The notes: generated by a model from the sequence alone, not told the origin. Shown: positions 22,021 through 33,479, counted from the first letter of the stretch. The stretch is 64,000 nucleotides of DNA from Dendrolimus kikuchii (GCA_019925095.2 CM034414.1:2024001-2088000); one strand, 5' to 3'. Numbers and translations are program-made.

Positions 22021-22129
22021 TTGGAACGAAGTTCCTTATCGCGCGTTGTGAAAGGGGGCTAGACGGAAAAAATTCTTACGAAAAGTTGTCACGACACTTT
22101 TCGCTATAGTAAGCTATTGTAAGCTGTTT

Positions 22130-22160
<31 letters not shown>

Positions 22161-22630
22161 ATTTATTTTCGTTTCGTCTTTCTATTTCGCATTGAACAGT
22201 GTGGTGTCGCGACGATTATTTTTGTTAAGTGTATACAGGTTTTTTGTACATAATAAATAATAGAATCCCAAACATATGTTTCCTACTTCAGTTACCACAA
22301 GCCAATTATTACTAAAATTCAGCCTACTGGTTAAGTTTATATTACATTATATTTGTTAATAATAATTTTTTTTTATTATAACTTAAATAAAAAAATTACA
22401 ATTCCTTCTCTAATTATTATTATACAATTTCAACTTTAATGCAATGAAATAAAATCTAAAATATCAATTAGTGTAATAATATACGCTGTTTTTGATACTA
22501 TTTGTTTGTTTATGTATTTCTTTCTATACATAGGTTTTTGATAAAATTTCGATGGTTTTCGATGCTTATCGACACACTTTTTGAGACGTTTTGAGAATTT
22601 TTAAGACATTTTAGGAGAACTTCGTTCCAA
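22021..22630. mobile_element. TIR DNA element, 610 bp, non-autonomous
   Basis: Ends ttggaacgaagttc / gaacttcgttccaa are perfect 14-bp inverted repeats. The interior has a (TA)n run at 22143-22163 and no transposase. Confidence 0.7.
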
Positions 22631-23188
22631 ACATGTGTCCCAAAGACACCTCATTAGTTTTTTTAAATTTAAGCGATTCTCTAAAACCGCATACTAAACT
22701 GTATTCCTACATCGCGCTATAATTGTTCTTCTCTCGATTCGCATATAAGCAATTTTCAAGTGTTATAGAGCAGGGAGTCCGGTGCCACGGGGTACAGTGG
22801 TGTAGTACAGCCACTACACACAAGTGCACTGCCACACCCAAAATTAGACTATAAAACTAACAAAATACTTTCAACATTTGCCATTCTGTGGACTAGAAGA
22901 AATTGCTAGACTGTATTCGATATCAATACCCGCCACATTAGAGAATGACGAATGCTTGGACTTGGCATTGAATGCTCACAGCACCCACGTGGACTTGTCT
23001 CGACTCCTTTTTGGATTTATAAATATTTTATTCTTCTATATTTAATTTTTCAATTCAATTCAATTAATGCGAAAATGGGTAAACAAAAAGGTGTTAAATT
23101 TAACATGCTACAGTTGTCCAAATTCCGCCATTCGGCATGCATGTGTATAAGTGTTCTGCTTACAAATTATGGTATAATATAATTATCT
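22631..23188. other. no gene recognised
   Basis: A 76-codon plus frame at 22952-23182 has no motif. Nothing else seen. Confidence 0.35.
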
Positions 23189-23479
23189 AAGTCGTGGTAG
23201 CGTAATGGCTAGTGCACGCGTCCCAAACTCAGAGGGCGCGGGTTCGATCCTGGCCGGAACGCATGCACCACTTAGTCAGTTTTCTGATCTAATGTGCATA
23301 TTGTTACAATTGCTACATGCTAATAACGGTGAAGGAAAACATCGTGATGCAACCTGCACATCGAGATAACCGTTGTGTCAAACCTGCCAAGCCGCCTTGG
23401 ACAAGCGTGGCGGGTATACGTCCGTTCCCCTTATTAATGGGAGGCCCGAGCCCAGCAGTGGGACATTTATGGGCTGATA
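23189..23479 (+). mobile_element. SINE-B, tRNA-derived, copy 2 (fuller)
   Basis: A-box-like 'gtagcgtaatggctagtgca', B box 'ggttcgatcctgg', then 'catcgtgatgcaacctgcac' (absent in copy 1) and the 'cccagcagtgggacatttat' tail. Confidence 0.85.
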
Positions 23480-23518
23480 TTATTATATTATATATTTATC
23501 TAGTTATTTAATTAATTA

Positions 23519-23694
23519 CTAGCGGCCCGGCGCGGTTTCACCCGCGCTCTATCCCGCTCCCGTGATATATAGCGTCATGTTATATAGCCTATGACACTCC
23601 TTATTAACGTAGCTTTCCATCAGTAAAAGAATTTTTAAAATCGATGTATCAGATCCAGAGATTACCCCCTACAACTTTACCTCTTTATAATATT
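23519..23694 (-). mobile_element. non-autonomous Helitron ('actaatattataaagagg' family)
   Basis: CTAG end at 23519-23522 preceded by host A. The body matches 40596-40797 closely. The TC end is cut by the next Helitron. Confidence 0.7.
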
Positions 23695-24004
23695 ACTTGC
23701 GACCCTGGCAGACGTTGTCCTGCTCTGAAAAAAAATATCTTGGACCCGATCCCAGCGCCACCTACCGATTCCAATTGTGGATTCAACACACAAAAACAAA
23801 GTCACCAAAATCGGTACAGGTGATTAGGGGGATTTTAGAACCCGATTTCAGCGCGACCTACCGGTTTCAACGCGATAAACAGTATTCTATGTCCGTCTTC
23901 TGGTTCTAAGCTACCTCCCCACGAATTTTCAGTCAAATCGGTACACTCGTTCTTTAGTTATAAATAGTGTAACTAACACGACTTTCTTTTATATATATAA
24001 TAGA
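23695..24004 (-). mobile_element. non-autonomous Helitron ('taaaagaaagtcgtgttag' family)
   Basis: The minus-strand 5' end TCTATTATATATATAAAAG is preceded by host A. The 3' CTAG is mutated to CAAG. Body matches 29623-29954. Confidence 0.65.
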
Positions 24005-24111
24005 TAAGTATAGATTTACCTAATAAAATGTCAACCAATAAATTATAAAATTGTGTATTAAATTACAAAGATGTCAATTAAAATAGAAAATATCTTAGAG
24101 TCAAGGTTCAT

Positions 24112-24152
24112 AATATCTTGCTGTATATATAGTATATATACAGCAAGATATT
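24112..24152. repeat. 41-bp perfect palindrome
   Basis: Arms aatatcttgctgtatatata and its exact complement around a single G. Lies just downstream of the mariner remnant's last recognisable codons. Confidence 0.9.
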
Positions 24153-24664
24153 TTTCTCGTCCGTAAACAAAATTTTTCTCTCCTCCCTTTGCGTACCGCT
24201 TCAGTAGTTGTTTCGATTTTACCACCCTATTCTTTTTTAAATTATGAGTTAAGAAATGACCAGTGCGTCTCTTATATGATGCAAGTCCTAAGTCATCTTT
24301 TAAAATACGCGACATGGTTCTAGATGATACCTTCATCTCCCGAGATAAAATCTTTTTTGCTTTCGGACAGGATTTCTTCGAATTCTTTCCCTTACTGCTT
24401 TGACCACCTTTTTCTTACGAACATTACGTGGACGCCAGATCTTTTTCTGTCACAAATAGAAGAGGTCTCATTGTATCTATTAATAGCCCGGTACACAAAC
24501 ATTTGACTAATACCAAGCGTATGGAGAATTTTAAAAATTGCATTTGGTTCCATACCTACTTTGTGTAATGCAATCACAGCGATTCGGTTCTCTTTATCGC
24601 CCCACTCCATTTTAATATCGCAAAATGTTGTCCAATGTATTGGCGCCAAAGTGAGAAAGCACAA
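24153..24664 (-). pseudogene. mariner-like transposase, N-terminal part, frameshifted
   Basis: Minus strand: NRIAVIALHKVGMEPNAIFK..TLGISQMFVYRAINRY is the first helix-turn-helix; KVSSRTMSRILKDDLGLASY and KRRTGHFLTHN follow in another frame (24336 to about 24160). At least two frameshifts lie near 24395 and 24350. The DDD/DDE catalytic core is missing, so it is inactive. Short TIRs were not located. Confidence 0.75.
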
Positions 24665-24763
24665 TGAACAATCATATAAAAATGACAGATTCCAAATTCG
24701 AATGTAATGTTTTGTTTCTTTTTAATTGTAACAGTATTTATGGCATTTAAATATTCATTGATA

Positions 24764-25051
24764 CTTTTTTTTATTGCAGGACTTCAGCAGACAGGCAGAC
24801 GGCCCACTGGATGGAAAGCGGTTACCATCGCCTATGGACATTTGCAACCACAAAGTTACAAATGCGCTGCTGCTCTCTTAAGTAAGTCTGGAACCTGGTC
24901 AGTAACGCCGGAACACAACTCAAAGTTGTTATGGCACCATGCTCTAGACCAGGGGTGGTAGCCCTCCAGTCGGGCAAATGCCCTACCACCTGGCTGTGGG
25001 TTGTTTAGTGGCCTCTTACGACAGGCCGCCTTTCTCCGTTCCTGCACGGAT
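24764..25051 (-). mobile_element. S300 element, long form with small deletions
   Basis: 'tttttttattgcaggactt' to 'ccgttcctgcacggata'; about 20 bp are missing around 'acaggccgcctttctccg'. Confidence 0.85.
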
Positions 25052-25159
25052 ACTGTAATATGCCTTATCGGTTAATATCTTTTTTACACGTTTTCTAAAA
25101 ATGGTGTTTGATTGTATTGATTGAAATTCTTCTGGGAGGTGATTATACAGTTTTGTTGC

Positions 25160-25440
25160 CATGCAAAATAATGTGTGGAACATTTGAAATTACATGACTT
25201 GGTTCCTCCCTCACCATTCCACCACCGGACAAGCAGACGTGTGCACTCACGCCACCGATGTATGGTGGAAATACCAACGAAGCGGACGAAACGCTATGCT
25301 TCCTCTTTCATCATACGCACCGCTGAAGGTGGAACTCTTTACCGAAGTCTGTTCTTCCTGAAGTATGTAGGTGTCTTCAAGTCTCGCGTGAACAGGTATC
25401 TTCTAGGTAAGTGTGCTCCACCTTAGACTGCATTTCCACC
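25160..25440 (+). pseudogene. LINE (Jockey/R1-like) C-terminal remnant
   Basis: A plus-strand frame with VEIPTKRTKRYASSFIIRTA .. FKSRVNRYLLGK resembles the conserved tail of Jockey/R1-type LINE ORF2 (TKRFxxSFxxRTxxLWNSLP..FKxRVxRHL). The WNSLP part is altered. Confidence 0.5.
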
Positions 25441-25542
25441 TGACGTCAGGTGCAATGTCAGTCAAACGCGAACCTATTCATTATAATACATATACATATA
25501 CTTTTATTCAGAAACGCGGTTTTGTTGGGAGGGCAATATAAT

Positions 25543-25860
25543 TTTTTATCCGTGCAGGAACGGAGAAAGAATACAATTTCCTGCGGCCGGGCGGCCTGTC
25601 GTAAGAGGCGACTTAACAACCCACAGCCAGGTGGTAGGGCATTTTCCCGAGTGGATGGCTACCACCCCTGGTCTAAAGTATGTCGCCATAACAACCTTGA
25701 GTTGTGTTCCGGCATTAGTGATCAGGTTCCAGTCTGCCTTAAGAGAGCAGCAGCGCATTTGTAGCAACTTTGGTGTTGCAAATATCCGTAGGCGATGGTA
25801 ACTGCTTGCCATCAAGTGGGCCGTCTGCCTGTGCGCTGATTTCCTGCTATAAACAAAAAT
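25543..25860 (+). mobile_element. S300 element, long form
   Basis: 'ttttttatccgtgcaggaac' to 'tttcctgctataaacaaaa'; abuts the gypsy 5' LTR. Confidence 0.85.
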
Positions 25861-25877
25861 CCTATGACGCATGCTCT

Positions 25878-26038
25878 ATTCCGACTCGGTAGCCAGGCCA
25901 CACATTATGTTTTTTAAATTTATAAACCTGATATTGTAACTGTCAGTGTCAAAATATAGTGAGAAGAGGTAGTCTATGAATAAACGATGTAAGACTGTTC
26001 TAAGGAAGTTTGTTTTGCTTTTCTTCAAACAAAACCCA
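25878..26038 (+). mobile_element. gypsy 5' LTR, left end worn
   Basis: The first 118 bp match 29102-29219 base for base as far as I can read. Contains 'gaataaacgatgtaag' (AATAAA). The right border is placed before 'actttatggaggctcgtgcc', a possible primer-binding region; this border is uncertain. Confidence 0.6.
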
Positions 26039-26320
26039 CAACTTTATGGAGGCTCGTGCCAGGATCATACCAGGATCATGTAAGAATCCTGCGAAGCATT
26101 GTTTTAACGTGAGTTTTGATCTGATGATTACGAAACAACCTCGAAATTAAAATTGAAGACGAGTCATTGTGTGCTGTTTTACCGACACTAATTTGCATAA
26201 TGATACCAGCGCATAAAATTTCCCAGAATTTGGAATAAAGACTATTATTTTTCTTTTATGAAGACGTTTTATGAATTGGTTATTTTTTACGACTGAAAGA
26301 CTTACAACCAATCATACAAG

Positions 26321-28954
26321 ATGCCACCGAAGAAAAATAAAGATATCGAAGACTCAGATAGTAATTGTTCAGAAGCTGGTTACAGAGTACGAATTTCATT
26401 TAGCGACTTGGAAAAATCAATGACACCGTTCACAGGCGATGATACCTACCCTATTACGAATTGGCTGACCGATTTTAATGACACTGCAAATTTAATGGAA
26501 TGGAATAATCTTGAAAAACTTATTTACGCGAAGAGACTGCTTTCAGGTACAGCTAAATTATTTTTACGATCGCTAGGCTCTATTACGTCATGGGATACAT
26601 TAAAAGAATCTTTATTAGAAGAATTTGGTTCGAAATTAAATAGTGCTAGCATTCACAAGAAATTAGCATCACGCAAAATGAAACCGGATGAGACATATCA
26701 ACAGTATTTTTTACATATGAAAGAACTGGCGTTGCATGGAAATTTAGAAGATGAGGCACTTATTGAATATGTTATTGATGGAATTCGTGATTCTGAAATA
26801 AATAAGGCCATTCTTTACGGAGCCACTGATATCAAACAATTTAGAAAGAAACTTGAAGTATATGCACAGATTAAAGAACACAAGATGCAACAAAGACCTA
26901 TTCAGATGACAACCGGACGTAAAAATCATACCATCAAAAGATGCTACAATTGTGGTGAAACTGATCACCAATCACCAGCTTGTACTAAAGGTATAAAATG
27001 CTTCAAATGTAATGGATATGGACATAAGTCAAAAGAATGCCAAAGTTCTACAAATAAGACACTGAAAATTCAAGATGAGAAAGTTAGTACAGATGTTGTT
27101 AAGCCATATAAAGAAGCGAAAATTAACGGAGTTACAGTTAAAACCTTTATTGATACTGGAAGCGATGCGAATTTAATTTGTGAGAGTTATTACAAACAAA
27201 ATTTTCTCGAGAATAATGATTATAATATTAAAGATACTCTCAAATTATCAGGAATAGCCGAGTACGAAGTTTGCACGAAGGGATCTTTTATGGCAAAAGT
27301 TGAAATCGACAACGTTTATTTTGAGACCTTGATGCATGTTATCGACGATGATGTAATACCTGTTAATGTCATACTTGGAAACCCGATATTAAAAGACGTT
27401 GAAATTATTTTCTCTGCCGACGGGATCTCTGTAAAAAGAATATTACACCTTACACAAATTAATGACTACGAAGAAGAATTTGATGAGAAATATGATATCA
27501 AGAAGCTGAAATATAAAGACAAGATTAAACATTTATTGGATAATTACGATAACTTGAAGACTAGAAAGAAGGAATCAAATGTTAAATTGAAAATCATACT
27601 TACTGATGAAGATCCTATACACCAGACTCCACGAAGGCTGTCACCTCTAGAAAAGGACATAGTTAATAAACAGATACAAGGATGGTTAGATCAAGAAGTA
27701 ATTAAACCTAGTAAATCGGAATATGCAAGCCCTATCGTGTTAGCGAAAAAGAAAAATGGAAGCTACAGATTATGTATAGATTTTAGAAAGCTAAATAAGA
27801 AGATTATAAAGGAAAGATATCCACTTCCACTCATCGAGGATCAAGTAGACAAATTGAAAGAAGCAATACTATTTACATCACTTGACTTGAAGAATGGTTT
27901 TTTACATGTTGATGTCTGCGAGGATAGTCAAAAATACACTTCATTTGTTACTCCACAAGGGCAATATGAATTTAAGAAAATGCCGTTTGGTTTATGCACC
28001 GCACCATCTGTATTCCAACGCTTTATCAATGATATCTTTCAAGATTTAATGTCAGAGGGCACTGTTCTTGCCTATTTAGATGATTTGATTATACCATCTA
28101 GGACAGAAGAAGAAGGATTTGTTAAACTAGAGAAAGTACTTCGAAAAGCTGAAGAGTTTGGCTTACAATTTAATTGGGCGAAATGTCATTTCTTACAGAA
28201 CGAGATAAATTATTTAGGTTACATAATTCGTGATAATCAGATAAGACCTTCCAAGGAAAAGATACATGCTGTTGCAAAATTTAAAAAGCCTCATAATATC
28301 AAATCATTACGATCATTTTTAGGACTGACTGGCTATTTTAGAAAATTTGTTAAGAACTACTCAATAATAGCAAAGCCACTAACAGAATTATTGAAGACTA
28401 ATGTTATGTTTAACTTTGATCTAAAGTGTGAGAGAGCTTTCGAAGAATTGAAACATATTTTATGTTCCTCACCAGTTTTACGAATTTACAACCCTAATTT
28501 TGAGACAGAGTTACATACAGACGCAAGTATAGACGGATATGGAGCTGTTTTATTGCAAAGGAATCCACACGACAATCAGCTACACCCTGTTCACTATATG
28601 AGCAAAAAGACTACTGCTGCTGAGAAGAAATACCATAGTTACTACTTAGAAATTTTAGCTATTGTAGAAGCTGTCAAGAAATTCAGAGTTTACTTACTTG
28701 GAGTCCGCTTTAAAATTGTGACTGACTGCTCAGCCCTAACTATGACGTTACAGAAAAAAGACTTACCTCCGAGAGTTGCTCGATGGGCACTCCTTCTTGA
28801 AGAATTTGACTATAAGATAGAACACCGATCTGGAACCCAAATGAGACACGTAGACGCTTTGAGCAGAAATCCTGTTAGTCTAATACTTACCGAAACTACA
28901 GCACGTCTGAAGAGAGCTCAAGATGATGGCCTGAAGATGACAGATACGTTGTAA
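26321..28954 (+). CDS. gypsy Gag-Pol (Gag, protease, RT, RNase H), intact frame, no integrase
   Basis: 877 codons without a stop. Gag-like about 1-200; two CCHC knuckles at 208-221 (CYNCGETDHQSPAC) and 227-240 (CFKCNGYGHKSKEC); retroviral-type aspartic protease with DTGSDAN at 278-284; RT about 450-635 with LDLKNG at 521 and the catalytic YLDD at 585-588; RNase H about 728-845 with TDAS at 733 and later E777 and D802. The frame ends shortly after HVDALSRN (843-850). Gag and Pol are fused without a frameshift. It acts in cytoplasmic particles to copy element RNA. Without integrase it could not insert by itself. The uninterrupted frame argues for recent loss of integrase or for trans-mobilisation. 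Confidence 0.92.
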   Translation: MPPKKNKDIEDSDSNCSEAGYRVRISFSDLEKSMTPFTGDDTYPITNWLTDFNDTANLMEWNNLEKLIYAKRLLSGTAKLFLRSLGSITSWDTLKESLLEEFGSKLNSASIHKKLASRKMKPDETYQQYFLHMKELALHGNLEDEALIEYVIDGIRDSEINKAILYGATDIKQFRKKLEVYAQIKEHKMQQRPIQMTTGRKNHTIKRCYNCGETDHQSPACTKGIKCFKCNGYGHKSKECQSSTNKTLKIQDEKVSTDVVKPYKEAKINGVTVKTFIDTGSDANLICESYYKQNFLENNDYNIKDTLKLSGIAEYEVCTKGSFMAKVEIDNVYFETLMHVIDDDVIPVNVILGNPILKDVEIIFSADGISVKRILHLTQINDYEEEFDEKYDIKKLKYKDKIKHLLDNYDNLKTRKKESNVKLKIILTDEDPIHQTPRRLSPLEKDIVNKQIQGWLDQEVIKPSKSEYASPIVLAKKKNGSYRLCIDFRKLNKKIIKERYPLPLIEDQVDKLKEAILFTSLDLKNGFLHVDVCEDSQKYTSFVTPQGQYEFKKMPFGLCTAPSVFQRFINDIFQDLMSEGTVLAYLDDLIIPSRTEEEGFVKLEKVLRKAEEFGLQFNWAKCHFLQNEINYLGYIIRDNQIRPSKEKIHAVAKFKKPHNIKSLRSFLGLTGYFRKFVKNYSIIAKPLTELLKTNVMFNFDLKCERAFEELKHILCSSPVLRIYNPNFETELHTDASIDGYGAVLLQRNPHDNQLHPVHYMSKKTTAAEKKYHSYYLEILAIVEAVKKFRVYLLGVRFKIVTDCSALTMTLQKKDLPPRVARWALLLEEFDYKIEHRSGTQMRHVDALSRNPVSLILTETTARLKRAQDDGLKMTDTL

Positions 28955-29101
28955 GGAAAATTGGCAATGGCGAAGGACCTATGAATACCACCAGTTCAGC
29001 AGATTTGATGAAACCCTGGTCCAATGGCGATGAAGATGAAGTATCACATTCATCTGGGTCAGATGAATAATGCAGGATAGCCGTGTGGGATTCGAAGACG
29101 C

Positions 29102-29219
29102 ATTCCGACTCGGTAGCCAGGCCACACATTATGTTTTTTAAATTTATAAACCTGATATTGTAACTGTCAGTGTCAAAATATAGTGAGAAGAGGTAGTCTA
29201 TGAATAAACGATGTAAGAC
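29102..29219 (+). mobile_element. gypsy 3' LTR, truncated
   Basis: Matches the 5' LTR to 'gatgtaagac' and is cut where RTE-like copy d begins. By TG..CA convention the LTR may start at about 29077 (tgtgggattcgaag). Confidence 0.7.
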
Positions 29220-29224
29220 ATGTT

Positions 29225-29497
29225 CATGATGAAAGAATGACTAAACAGATATACAATGCAAAAGTGGATGGATGCAGAAGTCGTGGAAGGCCACGACACA
29301 CCTTCCATGATCAAATTGATCGTGTACTAGCAGAAGGTGATGTCAGGAGCCTTAAGAACAGACGATCGTGCATGACAACAGTTATGAATGTCAAAGAAGC
29401 AAGTGAGGTGTGTAAGAATAAGCCTGAATGGCGCTCTGTTGTTCGTGCCTACCCCGCAAGGGAACTGGCGTGAAGTTATGTATGTATGTATGTATAT
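29225..29497 (+). mobile_element. RTE-like LINE 3' end, copy d
   Basis: Starts 'catgatgaaagaatgac', frame open to YPARELA, stop, AGTT(ATGT)n. No target duplication found; it coincides with loss of the rest of the gypsy 3' LTR. Confidence 0.85.
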
Positions 29498-29622
29498 ATA
29501 TAACTTAACCATTGTATTTTGTTTAAATCTATCAAATCACTGTGTCAACTTTTATGTATTTTATATGATTCTCTGTAGCAAGATTAAATCTATGATTTTT
29601 TTTGGGTATACTAATGTTAGCA

Positions 29623-29954
29623 TCTATATATATATAAAAGAAAGTAGTGTTAGTTACACTATTTATAATTCAAGAACGGCTGTACCGATTTGGCTGAAAA
29701 TTGGTAGGGAGGTAGCTTAGAAGCAGGAGACGGACATAGGATACATTTTATCCCGTTGGAACCGGTAGGTGTCGCTGAGATCGGGTTCTAGAATCTTCCT
29801 AATCACCTGGACCGATTTTGGTGATTTTGTTTTGGTGTGTTTGAGTGGGTTCCCGGATGGTTTAGATTCGCAATTAGAACCGGTAGGTGGCGCTGGGATC
29901 GGGTCCTAGATTTTAATTTTTTCAGAGCAGGACAACGTCTGCCGGGACCGCTAG
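29623..29954 (+). mobile_element. non-autonomous Helitron, complete copy
   Basis: 5'-TCTATATATATATAAAAG .. GGGACCGCTAG-3', 332 bp, between host A and T. Two internal copies of 'gaaccggtaggtg(t/g)cgctg' show an internal duplication. Confidence 0.8.
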
Positions 29955-29955
29955 T

Positions 29956-30437
29956 ACATATATAAAACAAAGTCGTGTAAGTTACACCATTTATAACTCA
30001 AGAAAGGCTTAACCAATTTTTATGATTTTTGTCTATTTGGAATTATCTTCGCCCGGAATACGATAATAAGTACTAAAATATGGTACTCATTAATAAAAAA
30101 AATATCATTATAACAACATCAGCCACAACATCGGCATGGCTAAACCCATTCATTTGTTATGGATCTTTCCCGGCCGATTTCAGCAATGGTGACTGCATTT
30201 AAACTCATTTTCATTTGTTTGATTTAGGTGAATTGGTTTAGATTCACGATCGGACCCGACAGGTGGCGCCACTGAACACCTCTTTAACGATGGGACGGAT
30301 TTACATGATTTTTTTGTGTTTTTTCAAGTAGATTCGAGAATAGTTTAGATTGACAATTAGTCCCGGTTGATGGCGTTACAATCGGTTTCTAGATTTTTAT
30401 TTTTTAGGGCAAGACAACATCTGCTGGGTACAGTTAG
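29956..30437 (+). mobile_element. non-autonomous Helitron, divergent relative
   Basis: Begins 'catatataaaacaaagtcg' and ends 'gggtacagttag'. Its centre includes 'cggccgatttcagcaatggt', matching both sides of the LINE l insertion at 61595. Confidence 0.65.
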
Positions 30438-30527
30438 TTGAATAAATTTAAAAAAGGTTAAATGACATTGTTAAAAAATTATCATTTCGATTATTTTTCT
30501 CATATTTTTTTACTTGCATATTATATA

Positions 30528-30858
30528 CTAGCGGTCTCGGCAAACGACGTCCTACATACATACATAACTTCACGCCAGTTCCCTTGCGGGGTAGGCACGA
30601 ACAACAGAGTGCCATTTAGGCTTATTCTTACACACCTCACTTGCCTCTTTGACATTCATAACTCTTGTCATGCAAGCTCGACGTCCTGCCTTGAAAAAAA
30701 TTTAGAAACCGATTGCAATGCCATCTACCGGGTCCAATTGTGAGTCTAAACCATCCTCGAATCCACTTCAACACACACAAAAAATCATTCAAATCGGTCC
30801 AGCCGTTTAGGAGGAGTTCACTGTCAACACACGTACAGAAGAATTATATATGTAAAGA
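30528..30858 (-). mobile_element. non-autonomous Helitron interrupted by LINE copy e
   Basis: CTAG at 30528-30531 after host A, and a TC end at 30857-30858 on the minus strand. LINE e sits inside with an exact 9-bp duplication of Helitron sequence. Confidence 0.75.
30554..30678 (-). mobile_element. RTE-like LINE 3' end, copy e (short)
   Basis: 125 bp of tail and terminal coding. Target duplication cgacgtcct at 30545-30553 and 30679-30687, within the Helitron. Confidence 0.88.
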
Positions 30859-32039
30859 TATAGTACCAACGCTTTCTACGCGCTTTTAATCACGTAGACT
30901 TCATTGTCATATAGAATAGTATCTTTCAGATATTCCAAAATAAAACGTAAAGTATATTTATTACAGTATTTTTGGTCCTTTAAGTATTCATATCTTAGAT
31001 TAATGAATTACGATTCATATAAACAAACTATTATTAAAACTTATTCACTTTCGCGATATCAGATTTGTATATTTTATTACTATATATCAGTAAGTATATT
31101 ATAAATTACTATACGGATCTTGAACTATAAAATTAATTATAGTTCATAAGTGTTAAAAATGAGTTTAGAACTAAATTATTCCAGTATGTAAAACAGTGAC
31201 ATCTAGCGGTTACTTCTTGAATTGGTAAGTAATTTGACTCGGATCCTTTTGAAACCTTAAGTTACATAACATTCGTTAAAATAAATCCAAATATTAAATA
31301 AAAAGAGCATATATTTCAAATAACAATAGACAACTGCTATTATTAAATATATTTAAATTCATTGTAGTTTAATTCACCCCAAAACCTGCCTCATTTTATA
31401 AACTGTTAACCCCAAACTACCGCGCAGGTCAAAAAAATGTCAATCAAATATATTCTGAAAGCAGAAATGTATCAACAAATTGTTTTAATATTAAAATATA
31501 ACAGTAGTAAAGATATTTAATGCAATGAAACCTTTTTAGAAAGCAAATTATCAACAATAATTTGAAGAAGATAAATATTTTGGGAACTGTTTTGGAGGTA
31601 TGTTTTCTATTGCAAATGTTTCGATTTTTCTTTATAACTGCACCAATCTGGGTATTTAAAAAAAAAAATTGAAAAATAAAACACTGAAGCTTTCATAAAT
31701 ATATGACACACTTCTACCGTGTTCAGTATTTAGCTATGAAACTTTAAAAAATATTTATTTATTTGAAAATCTACAAAATTTGACATACAATAGACAATTT
31801 GAAATTGAAACTATATTTTTTATATACCTCTGCTACATCTGGGATAAAGTTGTTAATGTTATGTATGTCATGCAGATGTTAACTAAGGGTTTATTGCGTT
31901 ATTTGTCATGCGATATTGTTATTAAATTGCTAACGACGTTAAACATTGACAGATAACGTATGTTTAATGTAGCTATTCGATAACGGCGTTAATTTTAAAG
32001 CTTTTAAATAAGACGAATTTGGTCACATTCAATAACTTG
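30859..32039. other. AT-rich, no gene seen
   Basis: More than 1 kb of AT-rich sequence with only short chance frames. Confidence 0.4.
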
Positions 32040-32740
32040 GCTAATAAATCTGCGCTTGGGTTCTCGCATATGTGCACCACACACATGCGTCTGTGGAACA
32101 GAGATAATCGACCCGGGATACCACGGTCTTTCTTGCCGCCGCAGTGCCGGCAGATGGTCCCGCCACGCTGCCTTGAATAATGTCTTACGGAGGGCGCTTC
32201 CCACCGCTAACGTGCCGGCTTTATTGGAGCCGAACGATATTGCATGTGAGGATGGTAGGCGTCCCGACGGAATGGTTCTAATTCCCTGGCAGCGTGGCAA
32301 GCCTTTGGTGTGGGATGCGACTTGCGTAGACACGTTGGCCGCATTCCATTTACCAAACAAAAAAAAACTAGCTGCGCAAATATGCAACCCTCAATGAGAG
32401 TTATATGTTTGTGCCGTTTGCTGTCGAGACGCTTGGACCGTTGGGTCCTGAGGCCATGAGCCTCTACCAAAATTTATCGAAACGACTCATTGACTCTTCA
32501 GGTGATCAGAGGGCTGGTGCTTACCTCGGCCAACGGATCAGTATGGCGATCCAGCGAGGAAACGTACCCAGCCTTCTGGGCACCTTACCCATAGAAGACG
32601 GTGATCTAGGTTCCGTATTCTACTTATAGTCTTGAGAGACTATGAGTAGAATACAATACAAATAAGTTAAGTTTTCTTGCATTCTCTCTTCTCTTTAAGT
32701 TTTCTTGCATTGTATTTGATTATATGTAATTTAATAAATA
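32040..32740 (+). pseudogene. LINE C-terminus with restriction-like endonuclease (R2/R4-type)
   Basis: The frame at about 32056-32397 has a CCHC-like cluster ([17 protein letters not shown]) and a PD-(D/E)xK-like motif [20 protein letters not shown], as in RLE-bearing non-LTR elements. After a frame break near 32395 it continues FVPFAVETLGPLGPEA .. LGQRISMAIQRGN and stops at 32627. The 3' UTR 32640-32740 (atgagtagaatacaatac) recurs at 38815-38895. Confidence 0.7.
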
Positions 32741-32874
32741 CAATAACTTTAACATTCTTCCAGATGAAGCAGTAGCACATGTAAATCTTGATTGGTTTCA
32801 GAATTGTCCATTTCGAAAGTTAAAGTAGAGAAGGAAGTGGAATACAGTTGTTTATGATGTATCTTTGTTTACGA

Positions 32875-33050
32875 TAAATCTAAACCATCCACCCACTCAA
32901 CCACACAAGAAAATCAATCAAAATCGGTCCAGGAGATTAGGAGAATCCTAGAAACCGATCCCAGCGGCACTTACCGGTTCCAATTGTGAAGCTAAATAAT
33001 CCGGGGACCCACTCAAACACACACAAAAAATTCCATCAGAATCGATAATT
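32875..33050 (-). mobile_element. Helitron fragment
   Basis: 'aaatcggtccaggagattag' and 'cccactcaaacacacacaaa' on plus match the reverse of 29623-29954. Both ends missing. Confidence 0.55.
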
Positions 33051-33208
33051 CAGGTTCAGGTTCATTTTTATTTATACATATTAGACGATTCAATCACATT
33101 GAATCAATTTCGTAGAAAGACGCAAAACTAAAAGGACACGACATGTTCTTTGAGATTGTAATTCAAGCTTATGTGCATATGGATTGCTTTGGCTGATTCA
33201 TCCAAATT

Positions 33209-33468
33209 ACATACATACATAGCTTCACGCCAGTTCCCTTGCGGAGTAGGCACGGACAACAGAGCGCCATTCAGGCTTGTTCTTACACACCTCACTCACA
33301 TCTTTGACATTCATAGCTCTTGTCATGCACGCTTGTCTGTTCTTAAGGCTCCTGACATCACCTTGTGCTAGTATACGATCAATTTGAACATGGAAGGTGT
33401 GTTGTGGCCTTCCACGACTTCTGCATCCATCCACTTTTGCATTGTATATCTATTTTGTCATTCTTTCA
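33209..33468 (-). mobile_element. RTE-like LINE 3' end, copy f
   Basis: Tail at left, C-terminal frame to YSARELA. Exact 11-bp duplication tcatccaaatt at 33198-33208 and 33469-33479. Confidence 0.9.
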
Positions 33469-33479
33469 TCATCCAAATT

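Larger units (their letters stand above)
25878..29219 (+). mobile_element. Ty3/gypsy LTR retrotransposon lacking integrase
   Basis: Two LTR segments in direct orientation flank one long gag-pol frame. The sequence after the frame (28954-29065) still encodes, in another frame, a typical end of gypsy integrases (RYVVRKIGNGEGP .. KPWSNGDEDE), so about 1 kb of integrase was removed by a deletion at about 28945. The 3' LTR is cut by LINE copy d. No target duplication could be established. Confidence 0.85.
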
